DNA from: Rhynchospora pubera
Taxonomy: Eukaryota > Streptophyta > Magnoliopsida > Poales > Cyperaceae
NCBI GenBank assembly: GCA_028095005.1
Contig: CM051459.1
Location: forward strand, 312,606,513 to 312,670,512
Length of the DNA stretch: 64,000 bases
Direction of reading: 5' to 3'
Positions 22,917 to 34,705 of the stretch are shown here, one piece after another (the stretch's first letter is position 1; each line of letters begins with the position of its first letter). The notes under the pieces are model-generated. The model was not told the origin of the DNA, searched no databases, and saw only the letters and a program-made list of their open reading frames with translations. The position numbers were made by a program, and so were the translations under genes.

Positions 22917-23305
22917 GTGTTATTCTTTGAGTTCGTTAGGATTAATTGAGAATAAAATAAGGATTAATAATTCAGATTTTAAAAATATTATTTCTAGATG
23001 ATTGAGAATATTTTTTTCAGATTAATAGTGTCTTTTTAGGTTGTCTCAAATCCGAAATAAATTTTTATTGTTAGTGCATTTAGATCATCCTTTGATCAAG
23101 ATTAAAAAATGATCCTAAATAACTTTTTAATCCAGATTAAAGGATGATTTCAACACGTTAGAAATAAAATCTGGATTTGAGATCACTTAAAAACAACATT
23201 CTTAACTGAAGAAAGGTCTTGCTCTCAACCATCTAAGGATTATATTTTTCATTTCAATAACTAATCCTAGATTTATGCTCAAGCGATTCAAACACACCCT
23301 TTATT
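22917..23305. mobile_element. Hairpin MITE related to the 30.8-31.5 kb cluster
   Basis: The two arms pair around a centre near 23100-23150 (GATCCTTTGATCAAG... and ...AAAGGATGATTTCAACAC). They share GAATAAAATAAGGATTAATAA / ACTAATCCTAGATTTAT arm words and a CAAACACACCC right edge with the elements at 30757-31482. Termini are too diverged to fix to the base. Confidence 0.55.
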
Positions 23306-24333
23306 GATATTTATTTTCCTCTTTTCTGCTATAAAAATAATTCAATAAGGTACAGGTAGCTCCCACGATTAAATGCATGCATTTTGTTTTGTTACTTTCT
23401 ATTAGTTGGACAAATCGAACGAAATTGAAGAAATCATTGGAGCAATTTTTTTTGTTCTGATCGACAATTCAGCTATATTTGAGCTCGAAAAATATTTTTT
23501 AATAAAAAAGAAAAAAAAAAGGAAGAAGAAGGGGGGGAAAAAAAAGGAGAAGTTATGTACCGAGTACCGACCCTACTGGGCCAATAAAAGGGCATGGCTT
23601 ATAATAGTGATTCCAAAGCTTGAGGTGTACCAGCAGGAATCAGACTCCACACTCCATGATTCTTTCTCTTTTATTTTTTTCAAGACAAAGTTGATAATAA
23701 TTATTATACAAAGGGATGAGATCGTTATCACCTAACTTTTATTAAGAAAAGTAAAGTGCTCCATTAATGTAATAAGGGAGGTATAAGTAGAGTTAATTAT
23801 TCAACTGATCTATTCTTGATCAGATCAAAGAAATGAATAATCGCTTTTGCATTTCTTTTTGGTTAGTTGCCAGAAAAATCAAGAGGAGAACCATCATAGT
23901 GCCGGGTTACACTGCTACGTGTCCGCTTCCTACTGAGCCCCTTTGCTTTAAAAAATTTCACTTTGTTAGTACTTAATTAGTAAAGAACATTATTAAAATC
24001 ATAAACTAATTAAGCACATTATAGAAATCTTTGTTTTCTATAATTAAAATCATAAACTTAAGACCTTAATTAATATCTAGAAAAAAATGAGGTCAAGTTC
24101 CCAAATACTCACTGAAGTAAAAAATTTATAAAATTATAAAAAAAAACGCAAATCACTAATTCATACCATATGTGATCAAGCAAAAGAAAAGGATAATATA
24201 AAACAATAATGGTTTAAGTAACTTCTTGTGTGCCATACTTATTTTCTCTTGTAAATATGTAGTGATTTTAATAATTTCCATATTGAGTCTATTCTTGGAG
24301 TCCGGATCTCTGGTCGGCAAAAAAAAAAAAACG
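23306..24333. other. AT-rich intergenic DNA with a purine tract
   Basis: A strong A/G tract lies at 23505-23553. No gene was recognised; the frame at 23406-23735 is an artefact of that tract. Confidence 0.45.
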
Positions 24334-24460
24334 GTTTTTGGATCTGAGTCGTCAGATTTAATCTGAATGGACTGGTTTTTACTTGCCGCACGAATCTCGA
24401 TGAACATGTATTAATTACATGCATTCATTAGTGATCAGACGGTTCAGATCTAAAAACTAC
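24334..24460. mobile_element. Short hairpin element with GATCTGA...CCGTC arms
   Basis: GTTTTTGGATCTGAGTCGTC on the left pairs with GACGGTTCAGATCTAAAAAC on the right. The arm words resemble those of the Mutator-type elements at 37158-37349 and 44898-45061. A target-site duplication was not identified. Confidence 0.5.
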
Positions 24461-26633
24461 CACACTGGTCATTTGAATAGAAAACGACTAGAGGATCTTA
24501 GTAACTATTCTTGTGTCGATCTTAAATTAGGTGATATTTCAACGTGACAATATGGTGCTATGAGCGCACCACATCGTCTTTCTGACGTGGAACGTTGTAG
24601 TGGCAAATTATGGTGATATGCTATCAAGTTGTTCAATTATATTGATTTGATCACTCTGATGGGCGATGTCATATACAAATTAAATATTATATATGACTAT
24701 CATTTCAGTTTCAGAAGTGATGAACATGAAGAATATTCTATATTTTCTTTTATGCCATGACAGGTATATTAGAATATTATTATTGAGGTCTTTTTTTCTT
24801 AAATGTGTGCCTATTTCACAAGTCATCAATAATTAATTAAGAAGTATTTCTCAGAGATCCATGAGGGGACAGGAATTCCATAAGCGTTTAAATCTAAATA
24901 TGCATACAACCATTATTTATTCAAATTTACTGGATTAATCATCGAAACTGAGAATAATTTTCGAAACCTATATTTTGAAAAAATATTTATACGCCAAGCT
25001 TCTTCACATAAATTACTTAATATTAAAAATTATTGAGAGAATTTCATAGGTTTTTATTGCAGTGCAACCTACCATATTACGACTGCTTGGCATTATGATC
25101 GAGGTTAGTAAATTTGGTCTGCGATCCTGAAAAGCTATTGATTGTGATCGATTTTTTTTGTTCTGTAGTTGAATGCGGATTGTGAAAGCTTACGGTAATT
25201 AATATGGCATCATGCGCATGTACTATTTGTGCAGTTCATGTTGATTTTTTTTTTATATATTATAACCGACCTAACATATGAAATAGTTATTAAAAGTGTA
25301 AGAAAATTTTTCCTAAGAAATTTCTATGGTCTAAATAAGATGTCTTAGATTTGGTATAATTTAAGAATTATTATGTTACCGATCCAATTTTAATAGATAA
25401 AGCTGACCGCTTTTTTTCCAATTATGAAATTTATTTTCGCGATATATAATTGCTTGATTGATTGCCATAATTGTCATCTAAGTCCGTTGCCAAATATATT
25501 ATTTTTTTAATAATCCGGTGCTACTATTAAATATTGATTGCTTAGTTATTTTCCAAACAAAATATGTAAGGAGAATTTAGAGATTTGGAACTTCTCTTAA
25601 TTGACACAAATATAATCAATGAAGTCCAAACTTTATTTATGTTTATAACTATTACCAATGAACAATAATTAGTAGTACGTAGATGCCCTGAAGCACTGTG
25701 ATAACTCCACTCCACAAATGGTGGTTGCTAATTTGACTTAATTACAGCACTACTGACCTAATTAGTTAGTCTTATGGACCATTCTAAAACTTTTGTACTA
25801 GGGTTCACATGCTTGGTGGCTCTCAATTGAAACCACTGAAATTAAAAAGCTCCCTAGTCCCTATATATATACATGCATATATCTTAATATAAGCCGCCAT
25901 TATGTCCAGTATTAAAAATAACATCTACTTACTTGGTTAAGGTTACGACTAATATGCATGTGAGCATTACCTCGACGCATGACAAAAATGAAAAATGATA
26001 TATATGTAAAAAGCAAATATGTGGTGAGGGCTGGTATCAGATCAAACTCAAACCGTTTTCTGTTTTTCTTACTTAAATTATATAAACCACATCTTAGAAG
26101 CAGAGCACATTTTCTTGAAAAATTGTAAGTTTGCACGAGTCTTGACCTGCAAAAAAAAAAAAAATTTTTGATAACTGGGGAAACTATTATTTTATCATTT
26201 AGTTCTTAAATTTCTCGTGAGCCAAGATTGTTTTCTTCAAAAGCAGTTTTATTCTTTGTTAAATAACTAACATAATTCTTGGCCATTGTTACCTAAATTA
26301 TTGGACCTATAACCTATTACAAATGTTTTTTTTTTTTTGACATCTTCTAATTGTATTATGTCTCATAATTTTTTTTTGATAAAAAAAAGTGGCAACAAAC
26401 CTTTTTATTTAACAAATAAAACGTTTATTCTTGATCATATTAACCTCCAACTTATGTTTAAGGGACTGAATTTACACGGAGAATATCTAGAAATTAAAAA
26501 AAACCCATTACTATATTTGCAAAAGAAAAACTAAAAAAAAAAATCGAAAACTCAAACAAAGGTTAGGAAATGAGGGTATCCGTGTCCGGTATCAGGGTAA
26601 ACAGCACATACAGAAAAATAGAAATAAAAAGAT
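24461..26633. other. AT-rich intergenic DNA, no gene recognised
   Basis: About 2.2 kb without a recognisable gene, RNA or element terminus. Confidence 0.45.
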
Positions 26634-26641
26634 TTGTCTAG

Positions 26642-29179
26642 TTAAACATGCCAATGTTACAATACAGATCAATGGCAAGGGGATGGCTTTATAATCCCGA
26701 CAAGAGATTTGCGTCCTATGTTACCGTACTACTTTATTATGGTGATGGAGATGTTAACAAGGATGAGAATGGCACAAGAAAGGGAGGAGATTAAAGGAGT
26801 CAAACTAGCCACCAATTGTCCAATACTAACACATGTTGTTTATGCAGATGATCTTATTTTGTTAGGGCATGCTGAAGATGGAGAAGTACAGCAACTATGC
26901 GACATCATGGAGGAGTTTGGAGCAGTTTCAGGCCTAGCTATCAACCCAACTAAATCTAAACTTTGGTTCTCAGAGCCATGTGAAGAACAGCTAGTGTGGA
27001 CGATTCAGAACAAGCTAAGGGCTGACGAGGCAAGAGATGAAGAACGATACCTAGGAGCCATCCTCTCAAAATCAAACACCGCCAAGAAGACATGCATGAT
27101 GCTCCTGGACAAAATCAAATCAAAACTGACGGGCTGGCGATCGAATATGCTCTCACATGCAGGCAGGTTAGTATTGATCAAGTCGGTCCTAATGAGTGTG
27201 CCTGTATATTATATGAGTGTGGAGATGATACCAAAGGGGATAATAAGGCAGATGGAGAGCCAAATTGCAAAATTTTTCTGGGGCAAAACTGATAAGGATA
27301 GATACATGTCCTTTATCTCTTGGAAGAGAATATGTCAGCCAGTAGATAGAGGGGGATTGGGGGTAAGGAAATTGAGCACTTTTGGGGAAGCTTTACTCCT
27401 CAAGTTGGTTTGGGATATGGCAAGCGAGGAAGACAAAATCTGCGTGCAAGTCTGTAGAAGTAAATATTATTCGATTTTGGGTTTTTGGAGAGCGGTCAAT
27501 GTCGGGGGCACAAGTAATATTTGGAAACAGGCGGTTAAATTGAGGCATACCTTCAAGGAAAATGTTATGTGGCAAGTGGCAAAAGGTGATAAAATACCGT
27601 CACTTTCACAACCCTGGTTTCCAGAGTGGCGGGTTGCACAGCAAGCATCCAGGAATGATAGAAAGATAACAGTATCAGATCTCTTTGATTTTGATACAAA
27701 CCAGTGGAACTTGCAAGAGATGCGAAGACTGTTAGGAGACGAAACTGCTCGCCAGATAGACAGTCTAATTCAAAAGCCGAGATCCATACCGAGTATGACA
27801 GATAGGCTGGTTTGGAGTCACACCAAGTCTGGTAGCTACACTGTGAAGGATGGCTATGATTATTTAATACAGAATAGGGAAATCCAAGGTCAGGAGGTGC
27901 AGTGGAAATATATTTGGAAGTGGAAAAATGTAAGACCCAAAATCAAAGTGTTTATGTGGAGACTATTGAGTGATGGCCTGCCATTGGCATAGAACTTACA
28001 TAATAGAATCCAATCCATATCCCCAATGTGTGTGCGTTGTAACCAAGAGAATGAATATGCGACCCATTGCTTTTTCTTTTGTCAGGGGTCAAGGATGGTA
28101 TGGTTTGCAGGAAGTTTGGGAATAAGAACAGATAGTTTACCATTGAATGTTTGTGAAGCATTGCACATGATTACACAACAGATGAATGAGGAAAACATAA
28201 GAATATTCTGTCTTACCTTATGGGAAATCTGGCTGGCAAGGAATGATTTGGTATTCCAACATAGGAGATTTGATCCAATTGCAATTTGCAAAAAAGTTCA
28301 GGCCATGGGGCATGCTATTGAAGGTGCAAGGGGGGAGAATTTAGAACTACATCAACTTGTAGAGAGGGTCCCTTATGAATTGTCAGTGGATGAGTGGCAA
28401 GTACTGGTGGATGCATCATGGGACACATCTCAAAGGGCAGGCAGTGCATGTGTAATTTATCATGAAGGAGTACTAGTCAGAATCTTGATGCAAAGGCATG
28501 AAGCACCTGATTCATTTTATGCAGAAACTTTAGCCTTGCAGGAAGCCATACAATGGGTGGAGGAGTTTTTTCAAGCAAGGGAGGGACAAAAGGTTAAATT
28601 GTTCTCTGATTGTCTCAACCTAACCACTGCTATACATGAAGGGGACCTGACTAGCATCCCTTCTTGGAGAGCAGCACCACTGATTGCAAGGATGCTAGAG
28701 CAGATAGAGAATTGGGGAGGAAAAGTGTCGTTGCAGCACGTAAGGAGAGAGGCAGTAAACCCGGCACATGTATTGGCAAATGAAGCAAGGAGAAAAAATG
28801 TCACATACAATGGAATAGCTACAGCGGCAATAATGTGTGAAAATAGAATTGGAATGACTCTGGACAGGAGGTTCTTTTAACAAGTGGAGGAAGCCCCACC
28901 TTAGATTACATTGGCTTTTCTTTTTACTCCCTTTAGCTGCCTCTTAATCAGCTTTTAGTATTTATCTCTATGTAGTTTTTATTTTTTTACCAGTAACTGC
29001 TTCGTATCAGTTTTTACCAGCAAGTTCGGCAATAGTTTTTAGGAAGGGGCTATTTTTTAGCTAAGGGAGGAGCTTTCGATTTTAACCCATCTTTGTACTA
29101 GAAAAGACAATTGTATTTGTACTCTTTTCCGATTTTAATTAATGTTGAGCCCAAGGGCAGTTCATCAAAAAAAAAAAAA
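26642..29179 (+). mobile_element. 5'-truncated L1-type LINE with RNase H, poly(A) tail and TSD
   Basis: The element is flanked by TTGTCTAG on the left (26634-26641) and again directly after the poly(A) tail (29180-29187), which fixes both ends. It begins inside the reverse transcriptase (QINGKG, then a one-base shift, then GFIIPTRDLR). It has the YADD catalytic box (about 26844), the thumb, a zf-RVT domain (CVRC...H...C, about 28030-28085) and a C-terminal RNase H (about 28380-28830). The 3' end is TTCATC plus 13 A, the same 3' motif as the LINE at 15.6 kb. Near 26709 the usual GLRQGDPLS stretch is shortened, suggesting a small deletion. The copy is dead. Confidence 0.94.
26692..28880 (+). 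pseudogene. LINE polymerase/RNase H frame with a single internal TAG
   Basis: The frame is open from about 26692 (GFIIPTRDLR) to TAG at 27990-27992 and then, in the same frame, from 27993 to the natural stop at 28878-28880. The reverse transcriptase part carries VVYADDLILL, and the zf-RVT domain spans the stop. The RNase H part shows the expected acidic residues in VLVDASWD (about 28404), AETLALQEA (about 28521) and LFSDCLNL (about 28600), followed by a late histidine in VNPAHVLANEA (about 28758). The stop replaces a probable glutamine in LPLA-stop-NLHNRI, consistent with a CAG-to-TAG transition. Confidence 0.88.
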
Positions 29180-29187
29180 TTGTCTAG

Positions 29188-30756
29188 CATAAGCAAAATG
29201 ATGAAAAGGAGACTATTGGTAACAGAATCGACCGCCAAATTGCCATTAAAGAACGCTAAATTTAAGTGGGGGACCTTTTCGGCCCTTTTCCCTTTCCAAA
29301 TTACCGTCTACAGGGATCGAAATGGCACTTTTTTATTACCACCTGCGGTAATGATCTCCAAAGCAGTTCTCCTCATGAATAATTTTGCTTTTAAGAAATT
29401 ATTTTTACACAGAATTGGTTTGTTTGGTTAAAACGTGCCTTACCCAAATAAAGGTTTGTTGAACTTTATATGTCAAAACATTATCATGACAAGACAATTT
29501 TGTATATATCAGTTTGAAATATGGACCCTTCAGCATCTTGCTATAAATTATAATTAAGATATCTTTGTGTCTAGCAAAATTTCAGTCCAAAATATTGTAT
29601 TACAAGATACGATATAATTTACTTGCCAAAACTACTCAACACTTAATATAGGAAGACAGAAAAAATTGTATCTTTCAAATATATTCATCGTACATTATAT
29701 ATTTATATCCAATTATACAAATATAATTTCAATATATAATTCAGGTTCATCTTTTATTATCAGAATAAAGGTTTGCCTAAACATAAAATTGTTGTATTTT
29801 CGAGATTCAAGTACTGTCATTGACCGATACTTTTTTTTATAAAATACACGTACAATTAACTAGAAAAGTATTAATTAAACCCCATTGCCATAATAATTAA
29901 CTGAAGATATTATTAAATCAGAGCACAACGATAAATCTAAATAATGTAAATTGGACCGAGAAAAAAAGTCTTATTTTACCATTAAAATAACTTGAGTGAT
30001 TAAATTAACTTTTATGAAAAATACTTGAAAAATATTATAGAAAAGAAAATATAGATGGAACAAGAATGATAGATGTATATTGGAGATGCAAATCGTAATG
30101 TAATCCTTGCATTATTTATCTTGTCTAACCCAATGGGGATCCAGCTTTAAACAGAGCTTAGTGTACTTGAAATTTTTTAGTAAGACAATTAAACCTAACC
30201 TCGAAACATATTCCCCAAAAATATTCCTTTTTTCTAGAAAGAACCATAGTACGATCTCGGGCCAAGCGGTATTGCATCACACTACGTCATTTTGTGCAGA
30301 ATTTCACAGAACTTTTGTCAGTGGTTTGATCTCCTTTTTCATTTTTAATTTTAACCCCACATGTACTGCCCCGTTCTTTCTTTACTGCCAATGACTCAGC
30401 GACCTTACCTATTTACTGATATTCATCTCCTATAATAAAAATCATGGGATCATTGTTTTCTATTATGGTTGCTGTTATGCGCACCTTAGATTGTCCCAAT
30501 ATGTATGGCACAGGAAGAATACCAAACAGCATTAATTCTGTGCCTTATTCTAATCGAATTTTGAATTCACAATTTTTTTTCCAGAACACATTGTCATTAG
30601 TTACTACATCAAAAAATAGTTAATACAAATCAATTAAATGGTTTTGCAGAAAATGAAAACAATCATATCATTTTAACTTTTTTTTTATCAAACAAATTGA
30701 ATAAAAAAGAGTAGTATTCTTCTTGCGGCGAATAAATGACACCTTTATTAAATAAG
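29188..30756. other. AT-rich intergenic DNA, no gene recognised
   Basis: No coding or transposon signature beyond composition-driven frames at 29111-29431 and 30107-30394. Confidence 0.45.
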
Positions 30757-31482
30757 GGGGCGTCTGGATGATCCAGGAATAAAATTAGGATTAGTTATTC
30801 AGAATAAAAAATATTATTTCTAAACGATCAAGAATAAAATTTTTGGAGATCTAAAGTGATATATTTAAGTGGTCCAACATCCGGAATAAATTTGTATTCC
30901 TAGGGTGTTTGGATCATCTGAGAATAAAATTAAGATTAGTTATTTGGAATAAAAAATATTATTTCTAAAGAATCAAGAATAAGTTTTTTGGGATCTACAT
31001 CGTTATATTTAAGTGGTCCAACATCCGGATTAATTTTTTATTCTTAGGATGTTTGGATTATTTTCTTAATCTGAATAATCCAGATTAAGAAGATGATCCA
31101 AACACACTAGTTAGGAATAAAATTTTAATCTAGATGTTAGAACACTTAAAAATAACTCTTCAGATTCCAAAAAGTTTATTCTTGATCGTTTAAGAATAAT
31201 ATTTTTTACTCCGAATAATTTTATTCTTAGATGATCCAAAGGCCCACCCAGAGAGTTTGAATCATCTTTTTAATCTAGATTAAAAAGTAGTTCCAACAAC
31301 TTCTTAATCCAAATTAAGAAGATGATCCAATCACATTAGGAATAAAAATATATTCGGGATATTAGACCACTCAGAAATATCACTTTAAATCTCCAAAAAA
31401 ATTATCCTTGATAGTTTAGAAATAATATTTTTTACTCCGAATAACTAATCCTAATTTTTTTCTTAGATAATCAAAACGCCCC
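30757..31482. mobile_element. Nested hairpin MITEs of one family
   Basis: The outer termini GGGGCGTCTGGATGATC and GATAATCAAAACGCCCC are inverted, followed by a long shared arm (AAATTAGGATTAGTTATTC and its complement). Inside, a second copy opens with GGGTGTTTGGATCATC (about 30903) and closes near 31230 with GATGATCCAAAGGCCC. Its own centre (about 31075) carries AATAATCCAGATTAAGAAG. At least two hairpins of the same family therefore sit one inside the other. A target-site duplication could not be fixed. Confidence 0.65.
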
Positions 31483-31831
31483 TATGTAATAATCATACCA
31501 GAAATAACAAAATTAACTTGTCTGTGTTTATGAACTCCAAAATTTTATTATAATTTTTTTTGGATTCAATAGCTTGAAATATCAAGGGGGGAAAAATCAT
31601 TAATCAGTGGACTAGTGCCTGTTGTGTGTTGTTATGTTTTATTGACGATATAACATATTAGTTAACTTTGAGTAGATAACTATCAATTAAGTTAGACGCA
31701 TAGGAATTATTAAAAAGACCTGAGATGTACCTATGGGTTGATCGTTTAAGTATATGTCTTTTTTATAATGAATATATGGGTCCAAATTCGGAAAAAATTA
31801 AATTGAAGTTGGGATTAATATTGTAGGATGT
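31483..31831. other. AT-rich intergenic DNA
   Basis: Nothing recognised. Confidence 0.45.
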
Positions 31832-31914
31832 GGCACCGTAATCGGAATTGTTTAGGACCATTCCTAACTATCATCCTCATCATCCTCACGCGTACGTAAC
31901 TAACTCCTCCCTCC

Positions 31915-32095
31915 TCACGCGTACACGCTCTCCCCTCCCCCCTCCTCCCTACGCTATCTTCCTCCCATGCCCCCTCCTCCCTCCCACGTACGCAGTCCCC
32001 CCTCCCCCCTCCTCCCTCCCACATACGCGGTCCCCCCTCCCCCTCCTCCCTCCCATGTACACCGTCCCCCCCACCCTTCTCCTTTTCCTCCTACA
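31915..32095. repeat. GC-rich tandem array, CCTCCCTCCC...TACGC units
   Basis: About four to five units of roughly 40 bp, each with a CT/C-rich run ending in a (A/G)TACGC or TACAC word. One strand is almost purely pyrimidine. Confidence 0.75.
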
Positions 32096-32106
32096 CACTT
32101 CATAAC

Positions 32107-32490
32107 TGTTGAAGTTAATATATTTAAATGTTGAAGGCAATATCGTAATTGTTGAAGTCGACGTATTTAAATGTTGAAGGTAATAGTTGAAGTTGGCATA
32201 TTTAAATTGTTGAAGTTGATATATATAACCGTAACAGTTATATATATTAACTTCAACAGTTGCAGTTCGGATACTAACTATTGAAGTTAATATGATTAAT
32301 TGATATAGTTCGAATACTAAATGTTGTAGTTAATATGAGTAATTGTTGTAGTCGGAATAGTAACTGTTGTAGTTAGTATTAGTAATTGTTGTAGTTCAGA
32401 TATCAACTGTTGAAGTTAATATGAGTAAATGTTGTAGTTCGGATACTAACTATTGTAGTTAGTATTAGTAATTGTTGTTATTGTAGTTAA
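32107..32490. repeat. Degenerate GTTGTAGTT/GTTGAAGTT array
   Basis: Units of about 40 bp of the form ACTGTTGTAGTTAATATGAG followed by TAATTGTTGTAGTTCGGATA recur with variations. The left part includes the near-palindrome TATATAACCGTAACAGTTATATATA. Confidence 0.75.
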
Positions 32491-32695
32491 TGTGAGAGGG
32501 AGGTAGAAAAATAGAGGGATATCGCTGGGTACAGAGGGACAGAGAGAACAAAAAGGAAAGAGGGATGGGATATCGCTGGATGGGAATGATAATTTTTTTC
32601 ATTTTTAGAAAACGCGTCTGTTATTAATGAAGTATCGCTGGGAATGATAGAGATGATGAAATACGGGGATGATCCTTATCACCCGGCACCGTAAT

Positions 32696-33121
32696 AGTTA
32701 CAGCCTTGCGAAAAAAAAAACTAAGGTCTATTTTAAATTTTAAAATAAAATTGAATGTTGTTTAATTACGTCAGAAATAAATGCTATGGCATGGAATAAT
32801 TTGTGTGCAGTGCTGCAACATTTTATAAGCCCCATGTGAAGAGATGCACTGTACATAAGCCAATTCCATGCCTCCTCATTGTAGCGTACTATAAAAGTCT
32901 AAAATCAAGTTTTGTGATTGGAGATTTAATTACTTTCCATCTTCTTTTGGTAAATATTTATATGATGAACTACTGTTTAATTAGCTGCCCATTCCTGTGC
33001 AAAAATCTGTAGCTCAAGAATTGCAAAAGGTGGGTCGTCTGACAATTTATTTACAATTATAAAAAAAATCCAATGACAAACCCAACTTTTGAAGGTAATA
33101 TGAAATTTAAGATATATTATT
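32696..33121. other. Intergenic DNA, nothing recognised
   Basis: AT-rich, no features beyond short frames. Confidence 0.45.
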
Positions 33122-33516
33122 AACCGAGTAATACTAGAATCAAACATATAGGACATCAAACACGATCTAAACGTCGAATATTAAAATTTGAAACGGTCGA
33201 TTCAAACCGCTCAATATGATCTCTATATTAAAATATACTTGAAAATCAAATTTTATATTTTTTCATATTTTGAAACTATTTTTTTTTCAAAATTGAAGGG
33301 TTCAGAACTTTTTAGATTGAGCATATTGAAATATTCTAAAAAAATAGTAAAAAAATTTGAAAACATATATAAAATTTGGTCTCCATGAAGATTTTATAAC
33401 ATAGAACAATTTGAGCGGTTTGGATCGCACATCTAATTTTAAAAATTAAAATTTTATCGCGTTGAATAAGTGTACGTGTTCTGTATGTTTGACACTGGCC
33501 TCTCCCATATTAACCG
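33122..33516. mobile_element. Hairpin MITE related to 19397-19791 and 48462-49246
   Basis: The left arm TCAAACATATAGGACATC pairs with the right arm GTTCTGTATGTTTGACAC. Inner words include GAAACGGTCGATTCAAACC and GAGCGGTTTGGATCGC. The AAAATTTGGTCTCC word near 33373 is shared with the other hairpin elements. Exact ends are not fixed. Confidence 0.55.
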
Positions 33517-34369
33517 GGGTCAACGTTGAAATTAGCATGCCATACATTTAACATATATACGTACAAGCTGATTTTAAGGACGATGCTATGCGGGGACTTG
33601 GGTGCAACCCATTAATGCGCATAATTTTTATTTTTCAATAACAGTAGGAAAATCTCAATAATTCATTTAATATATACCCTATATATTAGACTAGTGCAGT
33701 AATACTACAGTTAGGCTATTGCGTATTTAATGAAAAATGTACGATATATAAAGGAAATCGTTGCAATTGTTAAAAGAGATGCAAGGCTACTGTATATGAG
33801 TCATTCAACTACTCATCATTACAAAGACCTTATTATTTGCTTTGAGCTAGGTTCATTATTGAATGAAATAGCAATACGACAAGTGGATCGACATTCATAT
33901 GCTTTTATTAGCTGTAGCAATCTAAATGTGTATTATTTAAATATAATCCTTCTAATTTATCTGCCAAACGATAGTGACCACTTGTTAATTGTTAAAGCAC
34001 TCATAATTCCGTTAATCGATTATGCCTTTCAACTCATACATGTGCAACTTAATTCATTCATATCATACCTTAGAAAATAGAAATAGTTTGTTTTTTTTTT
34101 TCTAAAACAGCTGGCGATGAGTAACTAATAATTTCACCAAATAAAGAAAATTAAAAAATGGTAGTATACCAGGCTACTTTTGTTCAAAAAATATATAAAA
34201 AAATGAATTTTTACAAGATAACATCAACAAAAGCAGATAAAATAAAAACAATACTAAAACAACAAACTAGCAAGACCAATAATTATCGCAATGTTTACAT
34301 ATGGGTTTTGGAAATTGATTAGTGGCATCGCACTCCGTGCCATCCGAGCCATCGTGCTGCACAGCGTCT
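33517..34369. other. AT-rich intergenic DNA, no gene recognised
   Basis: The longest open frame (33730-34080) has no domain, no good context and a composition like its surroundings. Confidence 0.4.
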
Positions 34370-34705
34370 TAACTATGTTCACTTTGTATGTACAGTTAGT
34401 TATTACAAGTGTTCACTTTAATATGTACAAATGTTCACTTTGTATTAGAATTATTCATTATTTTATAAGTGTTCGCTAGACCAAATATGTTGATTTTGAT
34501 TTTTTTTTTTTGCCAAAAGTTCAGTTTGGTCAATATAAATGTTCAGTTAATTGAGTAGAACTGTTCAATTAGTTGCAACAGAAAATGTAAATGTTATGAG
34601 CAAACATGTTTATTTTATTAAGTATAAATTTTTAGTTTAGTAAGTACGAATGTTCAGTTTAATAAGTACGAATGTTCAGTTTAATAAGTATGAATGTTCA
34701 GTTAG
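34370..34705. repeat. AATGTTCAGTT/GTTCACTTT degenerate tandem repeats
   Basis: Three 22-bp units of the form TTTAATAAGTACGAATGTTC lie at about 34636-34703. They are preceded by looser GTTCACTTT...TACAAAT units from 34370. Complementary words (AAAGTGAACA, GTGAACATTT, AATGAACACA) recur at about 43405-43470. Confidence 0.65.

Larger units (their letters stand above)
31843..32684. mobile_element. Mutator-like non-autonomous element carrying two internal arrays
   Basis: The 11-bp direct repeat GGCACCGTAAT occurs at 31832-31842 and 32685-32695. The ends share inverted similarity (TAGGACCATTCC and ATCATCCTCATC on the left; GATGATCC and GATGATGAAAT on the right). Between them lie a CCTCCCTCCCACGTACG-type array (31915-32095), a GTTGTAGTT-type array (32107-32490), and a purine-rich block with two GATATCGCTG repeats. 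It encodes no transposase. The 9-11 bp duplication suits the Mutator superfamily, but the inverted repeats are imperfect. Confidence 0.6.

Noticed and set aside
27393..28291. Several minus-strand frames within the second LINE
   Set aside because: Shadows of the LINE coding strand.
31848..32140. Proline/serine or glycine/arginine-rich frames on both strands
   Set aside because: Produced by the GC-rich tandem array.
33730..34080. 116-codon frame with isoleucine/leucine-rich segments
   Set aside because: Codon composition mirrors the AT-rich background; no domain, promoter or start context.
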